Of a DNA stretch of 64,000 nucleotides, positions 55,029-64,000 are shown one piece after another. The stretch is taken from positions 3,720,001 through 3,784,000 of the forward strand of contig NZ_CP013106.1 in NCBI RefSeq assembly GCF_001431725.1, read 5' to 3'. The notes under the pieces are model-generated. The model worked only from the letters and a program-made list of their open reading frames with translations. It did no database searches and was not told the DNA's origin. Positions within the stretch are counted from its first letter, which is position 1. Each line of letters starts with the position of its first letter. This stretch comes from Halomonas huangheensis (GTDB taxonomy: Bacteria; Pseudomonadota; Gammaproteobacteria; Pseudomonadales; Halomonadaceae). The position numbers and the translations under genes were made by a program.

Positions 55029-56189
55029 ATGACTTCACCCGTATATCTTGACTACGCAGCCACAACGCCGGTCGACCCACAGGTTGCCGATGTCATGTCT
55101 CGACACCTGACCCTCGATGGCACTTTCGCCAACCCGGCGTCACGCAGCCATATGCCAGGCTGGTTGGCTGAGCAGGCGGTGGAAAGCGCGCGTCGCCAGG
55201 TCGCCGACCTGATCAACGCCGACCCACGTGAGATTGTCTGGACCAGCGGTGCGACCGAGGCCGACAACCTGGCAATCCTTGGCTATCTTCGCGCCAATCG
55301 AGAGCGTGGTCGGCACATGATCACATCGATCATCGAGCACAAGGCAGTGATCGATACGGCCGAGGCCGCAGAGAAGGAAGGCTTCGAGGTCAGTTGGCTG
55401 ACGCCAGGCGCAGACGGTCGCATCGCTCCCGAACAGCTGGCTGCCGCCATGCGTCCGGATACCGTGCTGGTGTCGCTGATGGCGGTCAACAATGAGCTCG
55501 GTAGCATCAACGACCTCGCCGCACTGTCTCGTGTCACTCACGAGCATGGTGCCGTACTGCATGTCGATGCTGCTCAGGGCAGCGGACGCATCCCGCTGGA
55601 TGTCTCCGCTCTCGGCATCGATCTGATGTCACTCTCCGGGCACAAGGTGTACGGCCCCAAAGGCATCGGCGCGCTCTACGTCAAGCGCAGCCCTGACCTG
55701 CGCCTCGAGGCCCTGATCCATGGCGGTGGTCACGAGCGAGGCATGCGCTCAGGCACTCTGCCGACACATCAGATTGCCGGTATGGGCGAAGCCTTTGCCC
55801 TCGCCGCCCAACACAGCGAAGAGGATCAGGCGCGAATCACAGTCCTGCGTGATCGTCTGTTGGCCGCCATTACCGATATCGAAGGAGTGCACTGCAACAC
55901 CGACATCGAGGTTTCGGTGCCCAATATTCTCAACCTCGGCTTCGACGGCGTGGATGGTGAATCGCTGTTGATGGCCTTGCGTGACATCGCTCTGTCGACC
56001 GGCTCGGCGTGCAACTCTGCCAGCGTTGAACCGTCCTATGTATTGAAGGGCATCGGTGTACCGCGCCGCCTGGCGTTGTCATCGCTACGCTTGAGCCTTG
56101 GGCGTTTCACCACCGAAAGTGATGTCGAGCGCGCTGGCCAGGCACTTCGCCACGCGCTAACCGGGCTGCGCCAACGCGCAGCGCCTTGA
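55029..56189 (+). CDS. iscS: Cysteine desulfurase IscS, lacking the usual C-terminal tail
   Basis: A 386-residue group I PLP cysteine desulfurase. YLDYAATTPVDPQVA, the PLP Lys in LSGHKVYGPKGIGALY, and the active-site loop Cys in STGSACNSASVEPSYVL are all present. The protein ends at RHALTGLRQRAAP, about 20 residues before the end of E. coli IscS (404 residues), so the tail implicated in IscU binding is missing. It is 60 bp after iscR and 76 bp before iscA, with no iscU between. Confidence 0.93.
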   Translation: MTSPVYLDYAATTPVDPQVADVMSRHLTLDGTFANPASRSHMPGWLAEQAVESARRQVADLINADPREIVWTSGATEADNLAILGYLRANRERGRHMITSIIEHKAVIDTAEAAEKEGFEVSWLTPGADGRIAPEQLAAAMRPDTVLVSLMAVNNELGSINDLAALSRVTHEHGAVLHVDAAQGSGRIPLDVSALGIDLMSLSGHKVYGPKGIGALYVKRSPDLRLEALIHGGGHERGMRSGTLPTHQIAGMGEAFALAAQHSEEDQARITVLRDRLLAAITDIEGVHCNTDIEVSVPNILNLGFDGVDGESLLMALRDIALSTGSACNSASVEPSYVLKGIGVPRRLALSSLRLSLGRFTTESDVERAGQALRHALTGLRQRAAP

Positions 56190-56265
56190 CCCTTATACAC
56201 ACCCGCGTACTCTGGTGAGATACATCAAGCCCGACGCGATTCAGCCCGACGATCAGGAGATTTCC

Positions 56266-56592
56266 ATGGCACAGCTGAATATTACCCTTGCTGCCGCAGA
56301 CCAGATTCGTCGCGTTCTGGACGAACGTGGCAGCGGCCTGGGACTGCGCGTGTCGGTGAAGCCCAGCGGCTGCTCCGGCTATAGCTACGTTCTCGACTTC
56401 GCCGACAGCATTGCTGATGAAGACACCTCTTTCGAGGAGCACGGCGCTCGCGTATTCGTTGCCCCGGAGGCTCTCGAGATGCTGGACGGCAGCGAAGTGG
56501 ATTATGTCAACGAGGGGCTCAACCGCTTCTTCCGCTTCAACAACCCCAACGTCAAGGACGAGTGTGGGTGTGGGGAGAGTTTTACGGTTTAG
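56266..56592 (+). CDS. iscA: A-type Fe-S carrier protein (IscA-like)
   Basis: A 108-residue HesB/IscA domain protein. The three conserved cysteines are in KPSGCSGYSYVLDF and the C-terminal DECGCGESFTV. It receives clusters and delivers them to targets. The start MAQLNIT at 56266 is preceded by AGGAGA. It follows iscS directly; hscB, hscA, fdx and iscX are absent downstream, where the ndk gene lies instead. Confidence 0.93.
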   Translation: MAQLNITLAAADQIRRVLDERGSGLGLRVSVKPSGCSGYSYVLDFADSIADEDTSFEEHGARVFVAPEALEMLDGSEVDYVNEGLNRFFRFNNPNVKDECGCGESFTV

Positions 56593-56650
56593 GAAGAAGG
56601 AAGAAGGAAGAAGGAAGAAGGAAGAAGGAAGAAGGAAGAAGGAAGAAGGA
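56591..56650. repeat. 7-bp tandem repeat, about 8.5 copies
   Basis: Unit AGGAAGA repeats eight times exactly plus a partial unit, starting at the iscA stop codon. A heptanucleotide tract this perfect is prone to slippage, so copy number is likely to vary between strains. Confidence 0.95.
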
Positions 56651-56898
56651 AGGCTGCGGACGATAGCCATTGTCTGTCAAGCTTACGAAGGCCTCTTCGC
56701 TCTGACCTCTTTTCTTCCCTCTGCTCCCTTCCCTCTTGCCTCTCTGCCATTCCCCTCACCGCTTATCGGCGCTATAATCTGCTCCCCAACGGCGCACGAC
56801 GCCGCATGAACACCTCTTTGCGTCGCGCCGCCCCGGTCTCCGAGGCGGCGCGACGTTATCTACCTGCAATTCATCCACCCCCTATAAGCGGAGTAACC

Positions 56899-57324
56899 AT
56901 GGCTACCGAGCGCACTCTTTCCATCATCAAGCCCGACGCTGTTGCCAAGAATGTCATCGGCGAAATCATCACTCGCTTCGAGAAGGCCGAGCTCAAGGTT
57001 GTCGCAGCGAAGATGGTTCAGCTGTCCCAGGAACAGGCTGAAGGCTTCTACGCCGAGCACAAGGAACGCCCCTTCTTCGGCGCTCTGGTTGAGTTCATGA
57101 CTTCCGGCCCGGTGGTTGTGCAGGTACTGGAAGGCGAAAACGCCATCCTCCGCAACCGTGAGCTGATGGGTGCCACCAATCCCAAGGAAGCCGATGCGGG
57201 CACCATCCGTGCTGACTTCGCGACTTCCATCGACGCCAACGCCGTACACGGTTCTGATTCTTCGGCTTCTGCCGAGCGCGAAGTCGCTTACTTCTTCGCT
57301 GCTGACGAAATCTGCCCGCGTTAA
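56899..57324 (+). CDS. ndk: Nucleoside diphosphate kinase
   Basis: A 141-residue kinase. [18 protein letters not shown] is the N-terminus and the phosphorylated His is in [18 protein letters not shown]. It balances nucleoside triphosphate pools. The ATG at 56899 has GCGGAG upstream. The open frame extends 31 codons further without family similarity. Confidence 0.97.
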   Translation: MATERTLSIIKPDAVAKNVIGEIITRFEKAELKVVAAKMVQLSQEQAEGFYAEHKERPFFGALVEFMTSGPVVVQVLEGENAILRNRELMGATNPKEADAGTIRADFATSIDANAVHGSDSSASAEREVAYFFAADEICPR

Positions 57325-57399
57325 GCGTTCTACCGCAATACCTGCGCGGGAGCCCGCTCCCGCGCACCCAACCGGTCCCTCTGACCCACTGAACCTACC

Positions 57400-58527
57400 A
57401 TGACCGCGACCACCGCTCCTGAACGCACCAATCTGCTGGGCATGCCCCGCGAGCAGTTGGAAGCCTTCTTCGTCTCGATTGGCGAAAAGAAATTTCGCGC
57501 TACCCAGGTGATGAAATGGATTCATCACGAAGGTTGCGATGACTTCTCGGCAATGACCAACCTGTCCAAGGCGCTACGTGCACGTCTGGAAGAAACTGCT
57601 GAAATTCGCGGCCCCAAGGTGGTATACGAAGGCTCGTCCAGTGATGGGACGCGCAAGTGGGTCGTTGAAGTGGAAGACGGCAGCTATGTCGAGACCGTGC
57701 TGATCCCCGCTGACGGAGGCAAGCGCCGCACACTGTGCGTCTCCTCCCAGGTAGGCTGCTCACTGGACTGCAGTTTCTGCTCCACCGGCAAGCAGGGTTT
57801 CCAACGCAACCTGACCAGCGCCGAGATCATTGGCCAGGTATGGGTAGCGTCACGCAGCGCAGAGGCGAATCGAGATACCGCACAGCGCCCGGTGACCAAT
57901 GTCGTGATGATGGGCATGGGTGAACCCCTGCTCAACTACGACAACGTCCTTCCGGCGATGAAACTGATGCTCGACGACAGCGCTTATGGTTTGTCCAAGC
58001 GCCGCGTCACCCTGTCGACATCCGGTGTCGTGCCGATGATAGATCGGCTCGGCGATGACCTTGATGTCAGCCTTGCCATCTCACTGCATGCTGCCAACGA
58101 TGAGCTGCGCAATGAGCTGGTACCGCTGAACCGCAAGTACAACATCCGTACGCTGCTGGACTCCTGTCAACGTTATCTGCAGAAGTGTGGCGATGCCAGG
58201 CTGGTAACCATTGAGTACACGGTCATCAAGGGTATCAACGATCAGCAGGAGCACGCGCGCCAGTTGGCCGAACTGCTGAAGGAACTGCCGTGCAAGATCA
58301 ATTTGATTCCCTTCAACCCCTTCCCCCACTCAGGCTACGAAAAGCCATCGCGCAATCAGGTAGTGCGTTTTCAGACCTGGCTGTACGAACTGGGCCATAC
58401 TGCACCAATTCGCTCAACGCGTGGCGATGATATTGATGCGGCTTGCGGCCAGCTTGTAGGACGCGTCAAGGACCGAACCAAACGCCACGAGCGCTATATT
58501 CAGTCGATCCAGATCGATGCCGATTGA
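57400..58527 (+). CDS. rlmN: Dual-specificity 23S rRNA/tRNA adenine-C2 methyltransferase RlmN
   Basis: A 375-residue radical-SAM methyltransferase for A2503 of 23S rRNA and A37 of certain tRNAs. The cluster motif C-x3-C-x2-C is in [16 protein letters not shown], the first methylated Cys near the C-terminus is in [11 protein letters not shown], and [16 protein letters not shown] is the SAM GGE-type motif. Position before pilF-rodZ-ispG is the conserved gammaproteobacterial order. Confidence 0.96.
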   Translation: MTATTAPERTNLLGMPREQLEAFFVSIGEKKFRATQVMKWIHHEGCDDFSAMTNLSKALRARLEETAEIRGPKVVYEGSSSDGTRKWVVEVEDGSYVETVLIPADGGKRRTLCVSSQVGCSLDCSFCSTGKQGFQRNLTSAEIIGQVWVASRSAEANRDTAQRPVTNVVMMGMGEPLLNYDNVLPAMKLMLDDSAYGLSKRRVTLSTSGVVPMIDRLGDDLDVSLAISLHAANDELRNELVPLNRKYNIRTLLDSCQRYLQKCGDARLVTIEYTVIKGINDQQEHARQLAELLKELPCKINLIPFNPFPHSGYEKPSRNQVVRFQTWLYELGHTAPIRSTRGDDIDAACGQLVGRVKDRTKRHERYIQSIQIDAD

Positions 58528-58652
58528 GACAAGTTCACGGCTTGACTTCACCGCCCTGTGACGCTTTGATGATCAGGCTTTTTCTGGAGCCTGACCGCAA
58601 CGCATCTGCAATATAATGACGCGACTGAACAAGCCGCTGATATGAGGGTCGA

Positions 58653-59405
58653 ATGGCACGCCAACAGAGTTCTTCCCGGGGAGGGTTGATCCGCTTGATA
58701 GCACCCCTGTTGGTGGTATTTGTCAGCGTCTCGGGCTGCGCGCTTCAGCACAATCAGTCGGCGCAGAAAGCCAGTGATCCCGTAGAGGCCTATCGACAAT
58801 TGGGTGAAGCTTATCTCCAGCAAGGCAACCTGCCACGCGCCATGACGGCACTGGACCGAGCGCTCGCCATCGATGCATCGGATCCTGCGGCACTACAGGC
58901 CATGGCCATCGTCTATCAACGTCAAGGAGAGGTAAATCTCGCCGAGCAGTATTTTGATAGCGCACTGAGTCTTGCTCCAGACTTCACTCGAGCACGCAAC
59001 AATTACGCTTCCTTCCTGTATGATCAGGGGCGGACCCAAGCAGCCTGTGAACAACTGGAAGTAGCGGTCAAGGATATGCATTACACCAACCGATCCCAAC
59101 TCTATACAAACCTGGGACGGTGTGAGTGGGAACTTGGTGATGTGGCATCCGCTCGCAGAGACCTTCAGCGGGCGCAGGAGATAGATTCGCATCAGCCGCT
59201 GAGTTACCTCACTCTGGCAGAATTGGAATACGCACAGGGCAACCTCCTGCGCGCCCGATCACAACTGGATCGCTATGTGAGTCTTGCCGGGCAGACGCCT
59301 GCTGCAAGACACCTGAAAAGGGAAATATCGATTGCCGAGAGTTCCACCGCGGCAACGGTCACAAGCGACACCCAGCCGCGTCCTGCGACGCCCGGCGCGC
59401 TTTGA
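58653..59405 (+). CDS. pilF: Type IV pilus biogenesis lipoprotein PilF/PilW
   Basis: A 250-residue TPR lipoprotein. The lipobox VSVSGC puts the lipidated Cys at residue 29 after the hydrophobic segment LIAPLLVVFVS. Six TPR-like repeats follow, for example AYRQLGEAYLQQGNLPRAM and AEQYFDSALSLAPDFTRARN. It is the pilotin for the PilQ secretin. Its stop lies 32 bp before rodZ. Confidence 0.9.
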   Translation: MARQQSSSRGGLIRLIAPLLVVFVSVSGCALQHNQSAQKASDPVEAYRQLGEAYLQQGNLPRAMTALDRALAIDASDPAALQAMAIVYQRQGEVNLAEQYFDSALSLAPDFTRARNNYASFLYDQGRTQAACEQLEVAVKDMHYTNRSQLYTNLGRCEWELGDVASARRDLQRAQEIDSHQPLSYLTLAELEYAQGNLLRARSQLDRYVSLAGQTPAARHLKREISIAESSTAATVTSDTQPRPATPGAL

Positions 59406-59436
59406 TTACAGTTTTCAAGATGAAGGATGCTCAGCC

Positions 59437-60435
59437 ATGAGCGAAACCCCACAAAGTGAACCCAATATTCTCTCGTCTCAGGGATCTCCCGGTGAGTACC
59501 TGCGCCATGAACGAGAGCGTCAGGGGTTGTCCAGGGAAGAAGTCGGCGCAGCCCTGAATCTCCGTCCCGCCGTGATCGAGGGATTGGAGGACGGTAGTTA
59601 CGACCAGGTACCGGTGGTCACCTACCGCCGTGGCTACCTGCGCAGCTACGCCCAACTGCTGGGTGTGGATACGCATCAGGTCATGGAACTCTATCAAGCT
59701 CAGATGGGCAACGAAGAAGTCGAGCGCAAGGTCACTCCGGTTTATATCAACAAGCCCCCCTCCCGCATTGGTGCGTGGCTGTTCCGCCTGGTGACCTTGA
59801 TCGTCATTGCTGGCCTGATCGGCCTGACCCTGATGTGGTGGCAAAGCCGTGGTGGTGGCGAGCCCCCGGAGGTCAGCGATAATGGCCCGGTCTCGGTGGA
59901 CAGTATTGATGGCAGTGAGGCCACGCAGAACGATAGCGATAGTGAAGCAGCCTTGCCGCCACTGCCCGAGGAAGGTAGCGAAATGGGGCTAGTGGAAGAC
60001 GAGGCAGATACAGGTGAGTCCGCTGCCGCGACTGACAATAACGTCACCGAGGATGGAACGCCGGTTACCGTGGCTGCAGTCAATGCCGCCGCCGAGCAGG
60101 CCGGTACTACTCCGCAGGATGCCTCGGCATCGAACGATGCACAGGCAGAAACCGAACAGCAACCAGCAGTAAGCGAGCAGGCGGTTGCCAGTGCCAACGG
60201 GCTGCACATCACCTTCAATGATGTGTCCTGGGTCAACATCAACGACAGCACCAACACCCAGTTGCTGAATGGCAACCAGGATGCTGGTACTGAAGTCACC
60301 CTGGAAGGCACACCGCCCATTCGCCTGGTCATCGGTAACGCATCCGCGGTCGATATGAGCTGGCAAGGCGAGCCTGTCGACCTGAACAGTATCGCCGGTG
60401 GCACCAACGTAGCCCGCTTTACGCTGGGGGAGTGA
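59437..60435 (+). CDS. rodZ: Cytoskeleton protein RodZ
   Basis: A 332-residue protein with an N-terminal cytoplasmic helix-turn-helix ([19 protein letters not shown], about 17-40), one span ([19 protein letters not shown], about 110-130), a long acidic Ser/Asp/Glu/Ala linker (about 135-255) and a C-terminal periplasmic DUF4115 domain ([16 protein letters not shown]). It links MreB to the wall machinery. The start MSETPQSEP at 59437 has AAGGA upstream. Confidence 0.9.
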   Translation: MSETPQSEPNILSSQGSPGEYLRHERERQGLSREEVGAALNLRPAVIEGLEDGSYDQVPVVTYRRGYLRSYAQLLGVDTHQVMELYQAQMGNEEVERKVTPVYINKPPSRIGAWLFRLVTLIVIAGLIGLTLMWWQSRGGGEPPEVSDNGPVSVDSIDGSEATQNDSDSEAALPPLPEEGSEMGLVEDEADTGESAAATDNNVTEDGTPVTVAAVNAAAEQAGTTPQDASASNDAQAETEQQPAVSEQAVASANGLHITFNDVSWVNINDSTNTQLLNGNQDAGTEVTLEGTPPIRLVIGNASAVDMSWQGEPVDLNSIAGGTNVARFTLGE

Positions 60436-60445
60436 TTCCGTAGTC

Positions 60446-61561
60446 ATGCATTCGCATTCGCCGATCCAAAGACGCAAGTCACGCCAGATTCACGTCGGCT
60501 CAGTGCCGGTTGGGGGAGACGCCCCGATCTCGGTACAGAGTATGACCAATACCGATACGCTGGATGTTGAAGCGACCCTGGCCCAGATTCGCGCGCTGGA
60601 AAACGCAGGCGCCGATATCGTGCGTGTCTCGGTGCCAACCATGGACGCTGCAGAAACCTTCGGCAAGATCAAGCGTGGCAGCAATATTCCATTGGTCGCC
60701 GATATCCATTTCGACTACCGCATTGCATTGCGCGTTGCCGAGCTGGGTGTCGACTGCTTGCGTATCAACCCCGGCAATATCGGTCGTGAGGATCGTGTAC
60801 AAGCCGTGGTTTCCGCTGCACGCGACAATGGCATCCCGATCCGCATCGGCGTCAACGCCGGCTCTCTGGAGAAGGATCTACAGAAGAAGTATGGCGAACC
60901 GACCCCCGCAGCCCTGGTGGAATCGGCCATGCGTCATATCGATCACCTCGATCGCCTCGACTTCCCTGACTTCAAGGTCAGCGTCAAGGCCTCCGATGTG
61001 TTCATGGCAGTGGCTGCCTATCGCGACCTGGCCGCACGTATCGAGCAGCCGCTGCACCTCGGCATTACCGAGGCGGGTGGGCTTCGTTCAGGCACGGTGA
61101 AGTCATCGATCGGTCTCGGCATGCTGTTGATGGACGGCATCGGCGATACCATCCGCGTATCGCTGGCAGCCGACCCGGTCGAGGAGATCAAGGTTGGCTT
61201 CGATATGCTCAAGAGCCTGCGCCTGCGTGCCAAGGGCATCAACTTCATTGCCTGCCCCAGCTGCTCGCGCCAGAATTTCGACGTCATCAGCACCATGAAT
61301 GCCCTTGAGGAACGCCTTGAGGATGTCATGACGCCGCTTGATGTGGCGGTTATCGGCTGTGTAGTCAACGGCCCGGGTGAAGCACGCGAGGCCGACCTCG
61401 GCTTGACAGGCGGCAGCCCCAACAATCTGGTCTATATCGACGGCAAGCCGGCAAGCAAGCTGCGCAATGAGCATCTCGTCGATGACCTGGAAGAATTGAT
61501 CCGACAGAAGGTACGTGAAAAGGAAGCGGCGCAGGATGACGTTATCGTACGTCAGAACTGA
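60446..61561 (+). CDS. ispG: 4-hydroxy-3-methylbut-2-en-1-yl diphosphate synthase IspG
   Basis: A 371-residue [4Fe-4S] enzyme of the non-mevalonate isoprenoid pathway. The cluster cysteines are in [16 protein letters not shown] and [13 protein letters not shown]. The N-terminal [19 protein letters not shown] and [12 protein letters not shown] match the family. It starts 10 bp after rodZ, so they are co-transcribed. Confidence 0.96.
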   Translation: MHSHSPIQRRKSRQIHVGSVPVGGDAPISVQSMTNTDTLDVEATLAQIRALENAGADIVRVSVPTMDAAETFGKIKRGSNIPLVADIHFDYRIALRVAELGVDCLRINPGNIGREDRVQAVVSAARDNGIPIRIGVNAGSLEKDLQKKYGEPTPAALVESAMRHIDHLDRLDFPDFKVSVKASDVFMAVAAYRDLAARIEQPLHLGITEAGGLRSGTVKSSIGLGMLLMDGIGDTIRVSLAADPVEEIKVGFDMLKSLRLRAKGINFIACPSCSRQNFDVISTMNALEERLEDVMTPLDVAVIGCVVNGPGEAREADLGLTGGSPNNLVYIDGKPASKLRNEHLVDDLEELIRQKVREKEAAQDDVIVRQN

Positions 61562-61603
61562 CAGAGCAACGCGACACGACCGCAGAATACCGACAGCACA
61601 CGC

Positions 61604-61630
61604 CCGGGGCCTGAAGTGGCACCCGGGCAT
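61604..61630 (+). terminator. Hairpin after ispG
   Basis: GCCCGGG (61604-61610) and CCCGGGC (61624-61630) are complementary, 42 bp after the ispG stop. A short T run (GTTT) follows at a distance. Weak. Confidence 0.4.
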
Positions 61631-61725
61631 CAGCGTTTAAGAAGCACTGATATGCGCCGCTTTCATCGCCAGCAACGCTTTTGTCACTACCAGGCGCGGC
61701 ACAGCATCAAGCCAAGGAGTCATCA

Positions 61726-63018
61726 TTGAGTAACAGGATTCAAGCCGTGCGCGGCATGAACGACCTTCTGCCCGGCCAGTCATCGGTATGGCAGTATTTC
61801 GAGTCCCAGGTCGCCACGCTGATGCAGCGCTATGGTTATGACGAGATTCGCACCCCGGTTCTCGAGCAGACTGCACTGTTCTGCCGCTCGATCGGCGAAG
61901 TGACAGATATCGTCGAGAAGGAGATGTATACCTTCGAGGATCGCAACGGCGATAGCCTGACGCTGCGTCCCGAAGGTACTGCCAGCACGGTGCGCGCCGC
62001 CATGGAGCACGGCCTGCTGCACAATCAGACCCAGCGCTTGTGGTATACCGGTCCGATGTTCCGCCATGAGCGGCCGCAGAAGGGGCGCTATCGCCAGTTC
62101 CATCAGGTCGGCGTGGAAACCTATGGCCTCGAAGGCCCGGACATCGATGCCGAAGTGATCCTGTTGTCAGCTCGGCTGTGGAAGCAACTCGGGCTGTACG
62201 AGCACGTCACGCTGGAACTCAACTCGCTAGGCTCCAATGAAGCGCGTGCCGCTTACCGCGACAAGTTGGTGGCCTACTTCGAGGCCCATCATGAAGTGCT
62301 GGATGAGGACTCGCGTCGTCGCTTGACCTCCAACCCACTGCGCATTCTCGACTCCAAGAACCCGGCCATGGCTGACATGCTCGCTGACGCGCCGCGGCTG
62401 ATGGACCACATCGATGACGAGTCTCGCCAACATTTCGAGGCATTGACCGCACGTCTCGATGCCGCCGGCATCCAGTACGTCATCAATCCCCGCCTGGTGC
62501 GTGGCCTCGATTACTACTGCCGTACCGTGTTCGAGTGGACCACCAGCGCGCTGGGCAGCCAGGGCACCGTGTGTGCCGGTGGCCGCTATGACGGTCTGGT
62601 GGAACAGCTCGGCGGCAAACCGACCCCTGCAGTCGGCTTCGCCATGGGTATCGAGCGCCTGATTCTGCTGCTCGAGACGCTGGATATCGTACCGGACGAA
62701 GCACGAGCACCGCTGGATGTGTATGTGTTGGGTATGGACGCCAGTACCGACGGTAGCGCCATGCATCTTGCCGAACAGCTGCGTGATGCCGCTCCAGAGT
62801 TGCGCGTGCAACTCCACTGTGGCGGTGGCAACTTCAAGAATCGCATGAAAAAGGCTGACCGAAGTGACGCCAGGCTAGCGCTGATTCTCGGGGAGAATGA
62901 GCAGGCCTCAGGCCAGGTCGCCATCAAGTTCCTGCGCGACGAACGCAGCCAGCAGATCATTGCACAACAGGATCTTGCTGCAGCACTGAAGTCACTGCTG
63001 GCTGAACAGACACCGTAG
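61726..63018 (+). CDS. hisS: Histidyl-tRNA synthetase
   Basis: A 430-residue class IIa synthetase. [56 protein letters not shown] and [13 protein letters not shown] are the HisRS motifs. The start is TTG at 61726, with AAGGAG 6 bp upstream; no ATG fits the N-terminus. It precedes yfgM and bamB, the conserved order. Confidence 0.95.
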   Translation: MSNRIQAVRGMNDLLPGQSSVWQYFESQVATLMQRYGYDEIRTPVLEQTALFCRSIGEVTDIVEKEMYTFEDRNGDSLTLRPEGTASTVRAAMEHGLLHNQTQRLWYTGPMFRHERPQKGRYRQFHQVGVETYGLEGPDIDAEVILLSARLWKQLGLYEHVTLELNSLGSNEARAAYRDKLVAYFEAHHEVLDEDSRRRLTSNPLRILDSKNPAMADMLADAPRLMDHIDDESRQHFEALTARLDAAGIQYVINPRLVRGLDYYCRTVFEWTTSALGSQGTVCAGGRYDGLVEQLGGKPTPAVGFAMGIERLILLLETLDIVPDEARAPLDVYVLGMDASTDGSAMHLAEQLRDAAPELRVQLHCGGGNFKNRMKKADRSDARLALILGENEQASGQVAIKFLRDERSQQIIAQQDLAAALKSLLAEQTP

Positions 63019-63021
63019 GAC

Positions 63022-63060
63022 ACCTGGCGAGACGCGCTCATGACGCCCCTCGCCAGGTTT
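63022..63060 (+). terminator. Terminator-like hairpin after hisS
   Basis: ACCTGGCGAG (63022-63031) pairs exactly with CTCGCCAGGT (63049-63058), with TTT at the end, 4 bp after the hisS stop. It would reduce read-through into yfgM. Confidence 0.65.
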
Positions 63061-63110
63061 CCTTCAATGCACACATCTTCAATGGATACCACAGACAGGG
63101 AGGCTCGCCC

Positions 63111-63770
63111 GTGGCAGAGCTGAGAACCGAAGAAGAGCAGCTTGATGCAATCAAGCGCTGGTGGAAGGAAAATGGGACCTCGCTGATTGTCGGTGCGGTT
63201 CTCGCTGCCGCTGGTGTATTCGGCTGGAACGCCTGGCAGGACCATAAACACAACACGTCGGTCGCGGCCTCCGCCGATTACCAGCAACTTCTGGGATTGG
63301 CCAGCCAGCAGCAACTGGATGACAGCGCACGCAGTCAGGCTCAAGAACTGGTCAACAACCTGTCCAGCGAGCACGACGATACGCTGTATGCCGATCTGGC
63401 GCTGTTGCTTGATGCCCGCCTCAAGGTCGACGCTGATGATCTGGATGGCGCCAGTACTGCACTGCAGAGCGTCATTGACAACGCCGATGACGACTATCTG
63501 ACCGGACTGGCCCGTCTGCGCCTGGCCCGAGTCCAGAGCGAGCAAGGCAACCACGATGCTGCGCTGGCGACTCTGGATGGCGATATCGCCTCTTCTCTGG
63601 AGGCACAGCGCGCCAACATCATGGGTGATGTCCACCACGCCAATGGAAATGACGATCAGGCCGCCGAGGCCTGGCGCAATGCTCAGGCATTGGCAGAAGA
63701 ACAAGGCCAGCCGCTGTACGGCGTAGCCCTCAAGCTGGATGACCTGGGAGCCGAGGAGGCCACGCTATGA
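63111..63770 (+). CDS. yfgM: Sec translocon-associated TPR protein YfgM
   Basis: A 219-residue membrane-anchored TPR protein. The single span SLIVGAVLAAAGVFGWNAW lies at about residues 23-41 after the signature TEEEQLDAIKRWWKENG, and the C-terminal periplasmic part has TPR-like repeats (RLRLARVQSEQGNHDAALA). It associates with PpiD and SecYEG in E. coli. The start is GTG at 63111 with AGGGAGG upstream. Its stop overlaps the bamB start by 4 bp. Confidence 0.92.
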   Translation: MAELRTEEEQLDAIKRWWKENGTSLIVGAVLAAAGVFGWNAWQDHKHNTSVAASADYQQLLGLASQQQLDDSARSQAQELVNNLSSEHDDTLYADLALLLDARLKVDADDLDGASTALQSVIDNADDDYLTGLARLRLARVQSEQGNHDAALATLDGDIASSLEAQRANIMGDVHHANGNDDQAAEAWRNAQALAEEQGQPLYGVALKLDDLGAEEATL

Positions 63771-64000
63771 AGACTCTGAATGCCATTGCTGCAAGCGTTA
63801 CCCTGGCTGCACTGCTGGCTGGCTGTGCCGGTGATGTACAACCGCAGTATCCGCCGAAGGAGCTGACCGATATCAGCGCCTCTACCCAGGTCGAGTCGCG
63901 CTGGAGCGAAAGCGTCGGCGACGGTCTGGGCAAGGCCACCTACCCCATCGAACCCGCGCTGGCCGGCAACCGTTTGTTCGCTGCCGACAAGGAAGGTCTC
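63767..64000 (+). CDS. bamB: Outer-membrane assembly lipoprotein BamB (partial, runs off the right edge)
   Basis: The first 78 codons of BamB. A signal peptide with lipobox LAALLAGC places the lipidated Cys at about residue 20, and ISASTQVESRWSESVGDGLG followed by PALAGNRLFAADKEG starts the beta-propeller. It overlaps yfgM by 4 bp. BamB is a component of the BAM complex that inserts outer-membrane proteins. Confidence 0.93.
   Translation, partial: MKTLNAIAASVTLAALLAGCAGDVQPQYPPKELTDISASTQVESRWSESVGDGLGKATYPIEPALAGNRLFAADKEGL

Noticed and set aside
56591..56670. Minus-strand peptide with repeated FFLLPSS from the heptamer array
   Set aside because: It is only the translation of a simple repeat and has no start context.
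62586..63704. 372-codon minus-strand open frame across the hisS end and yfgM
   Set aside because: It spans two real genes and a terminator on the other strand, with no homology features.

Overview
The window looks like chromosome of a moderately GC-rich gammaproteobacterium, most likely a member of the Halomonadaceae (Halomonas-like). This is inferred from the gene order queA-tgt-yajC-secDF, suhB/trmJ-cysE-iscR, ndk-rlmN-pilF-rodZ-ispG-hisS-yfgM-bamB, from the Pseudomonas-style aru (arginine succinyltransferase) operon, and from acidic protein compositions. No phage, insertion sequence or CRISPR array was seen. The first third is a catabolic accessory region. The rest is mostly housekeeping.

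Region 1 (1-7100) is a C4 acid-sugar locus. A leftward operon ltnD-otnK-otnC-otnI-denD-dctP encodes oxidation, isomerisation, phosphorylation and decarboxylation of L-threonate and D-erythronate to dihydroxyacetone phosphate, plus the binding protein of a TRAP transporter that runs off the left edge. A divergent LacI-type regulator and a perfect 16-bp palindromic operator control it.

Region 2 (7700-22600) is a tetritol/tetrulose locus built as two divergons, each with its own SorC-family regulator. The first has rpiB(eryI-like)-dhaKL-sorC leftward and transaldolase-transketolase rightward. The second has sorC-eryA-eryB leftward and a hydroxypyruvate-isomerase-like protein plus an EryH-type triosephosphate isomerase homologue rightward. 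Together these supply all the steps needed to convert erythritol or erythrulose to D-erythrose-4-phosphate and feed it into the pentose phosphate pathway. Between the divergons lie a nitrilase-family amidohydrolase and an FMN-riboswitch-controlled, Brucella RibH2-like lumazine synthase.

Region 3 (22600-29600) holds a GNAT/zapE pair, a His-rich DUF2946 protein with a PepSY membrane protein, a DUF808 membrane protein, and a divergent DUF1826/folE2 pair around a candidate Zur site. Region 4 (29690-37160) is the arginine succinyltransferase operon astC-aruF-aruG-astD-astB with its AraC-type regulator ArgR; astE is not in the window. Region 5 (37390-42960) has fabV, gpx, a Nudix hydrolase, a LysE exporter, tRNA-Leu(CAA) and an SLC13 anion transporter.

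Region 6 (43240-64000) is housekeeping: queuosine synthesis, Sec translocon accessory subunits, a SuhB homologue whose metal ligands are largely replaced, TrmJ, CysE, a reduced isc operon (iscR-iscS-iscA with no iscU, hscBA or fdx, and an IscS lacking the usual C-terminal tail), ndk, rlmN, pilF, rodZ, ispG, hisS, yfgM and partial bamB.

A feature running through the whole window is about ten short tandem-repeat arrays (unit 7-21 bp, 3-8 copies, unrelated unit sequences) placed in gaps between genes.
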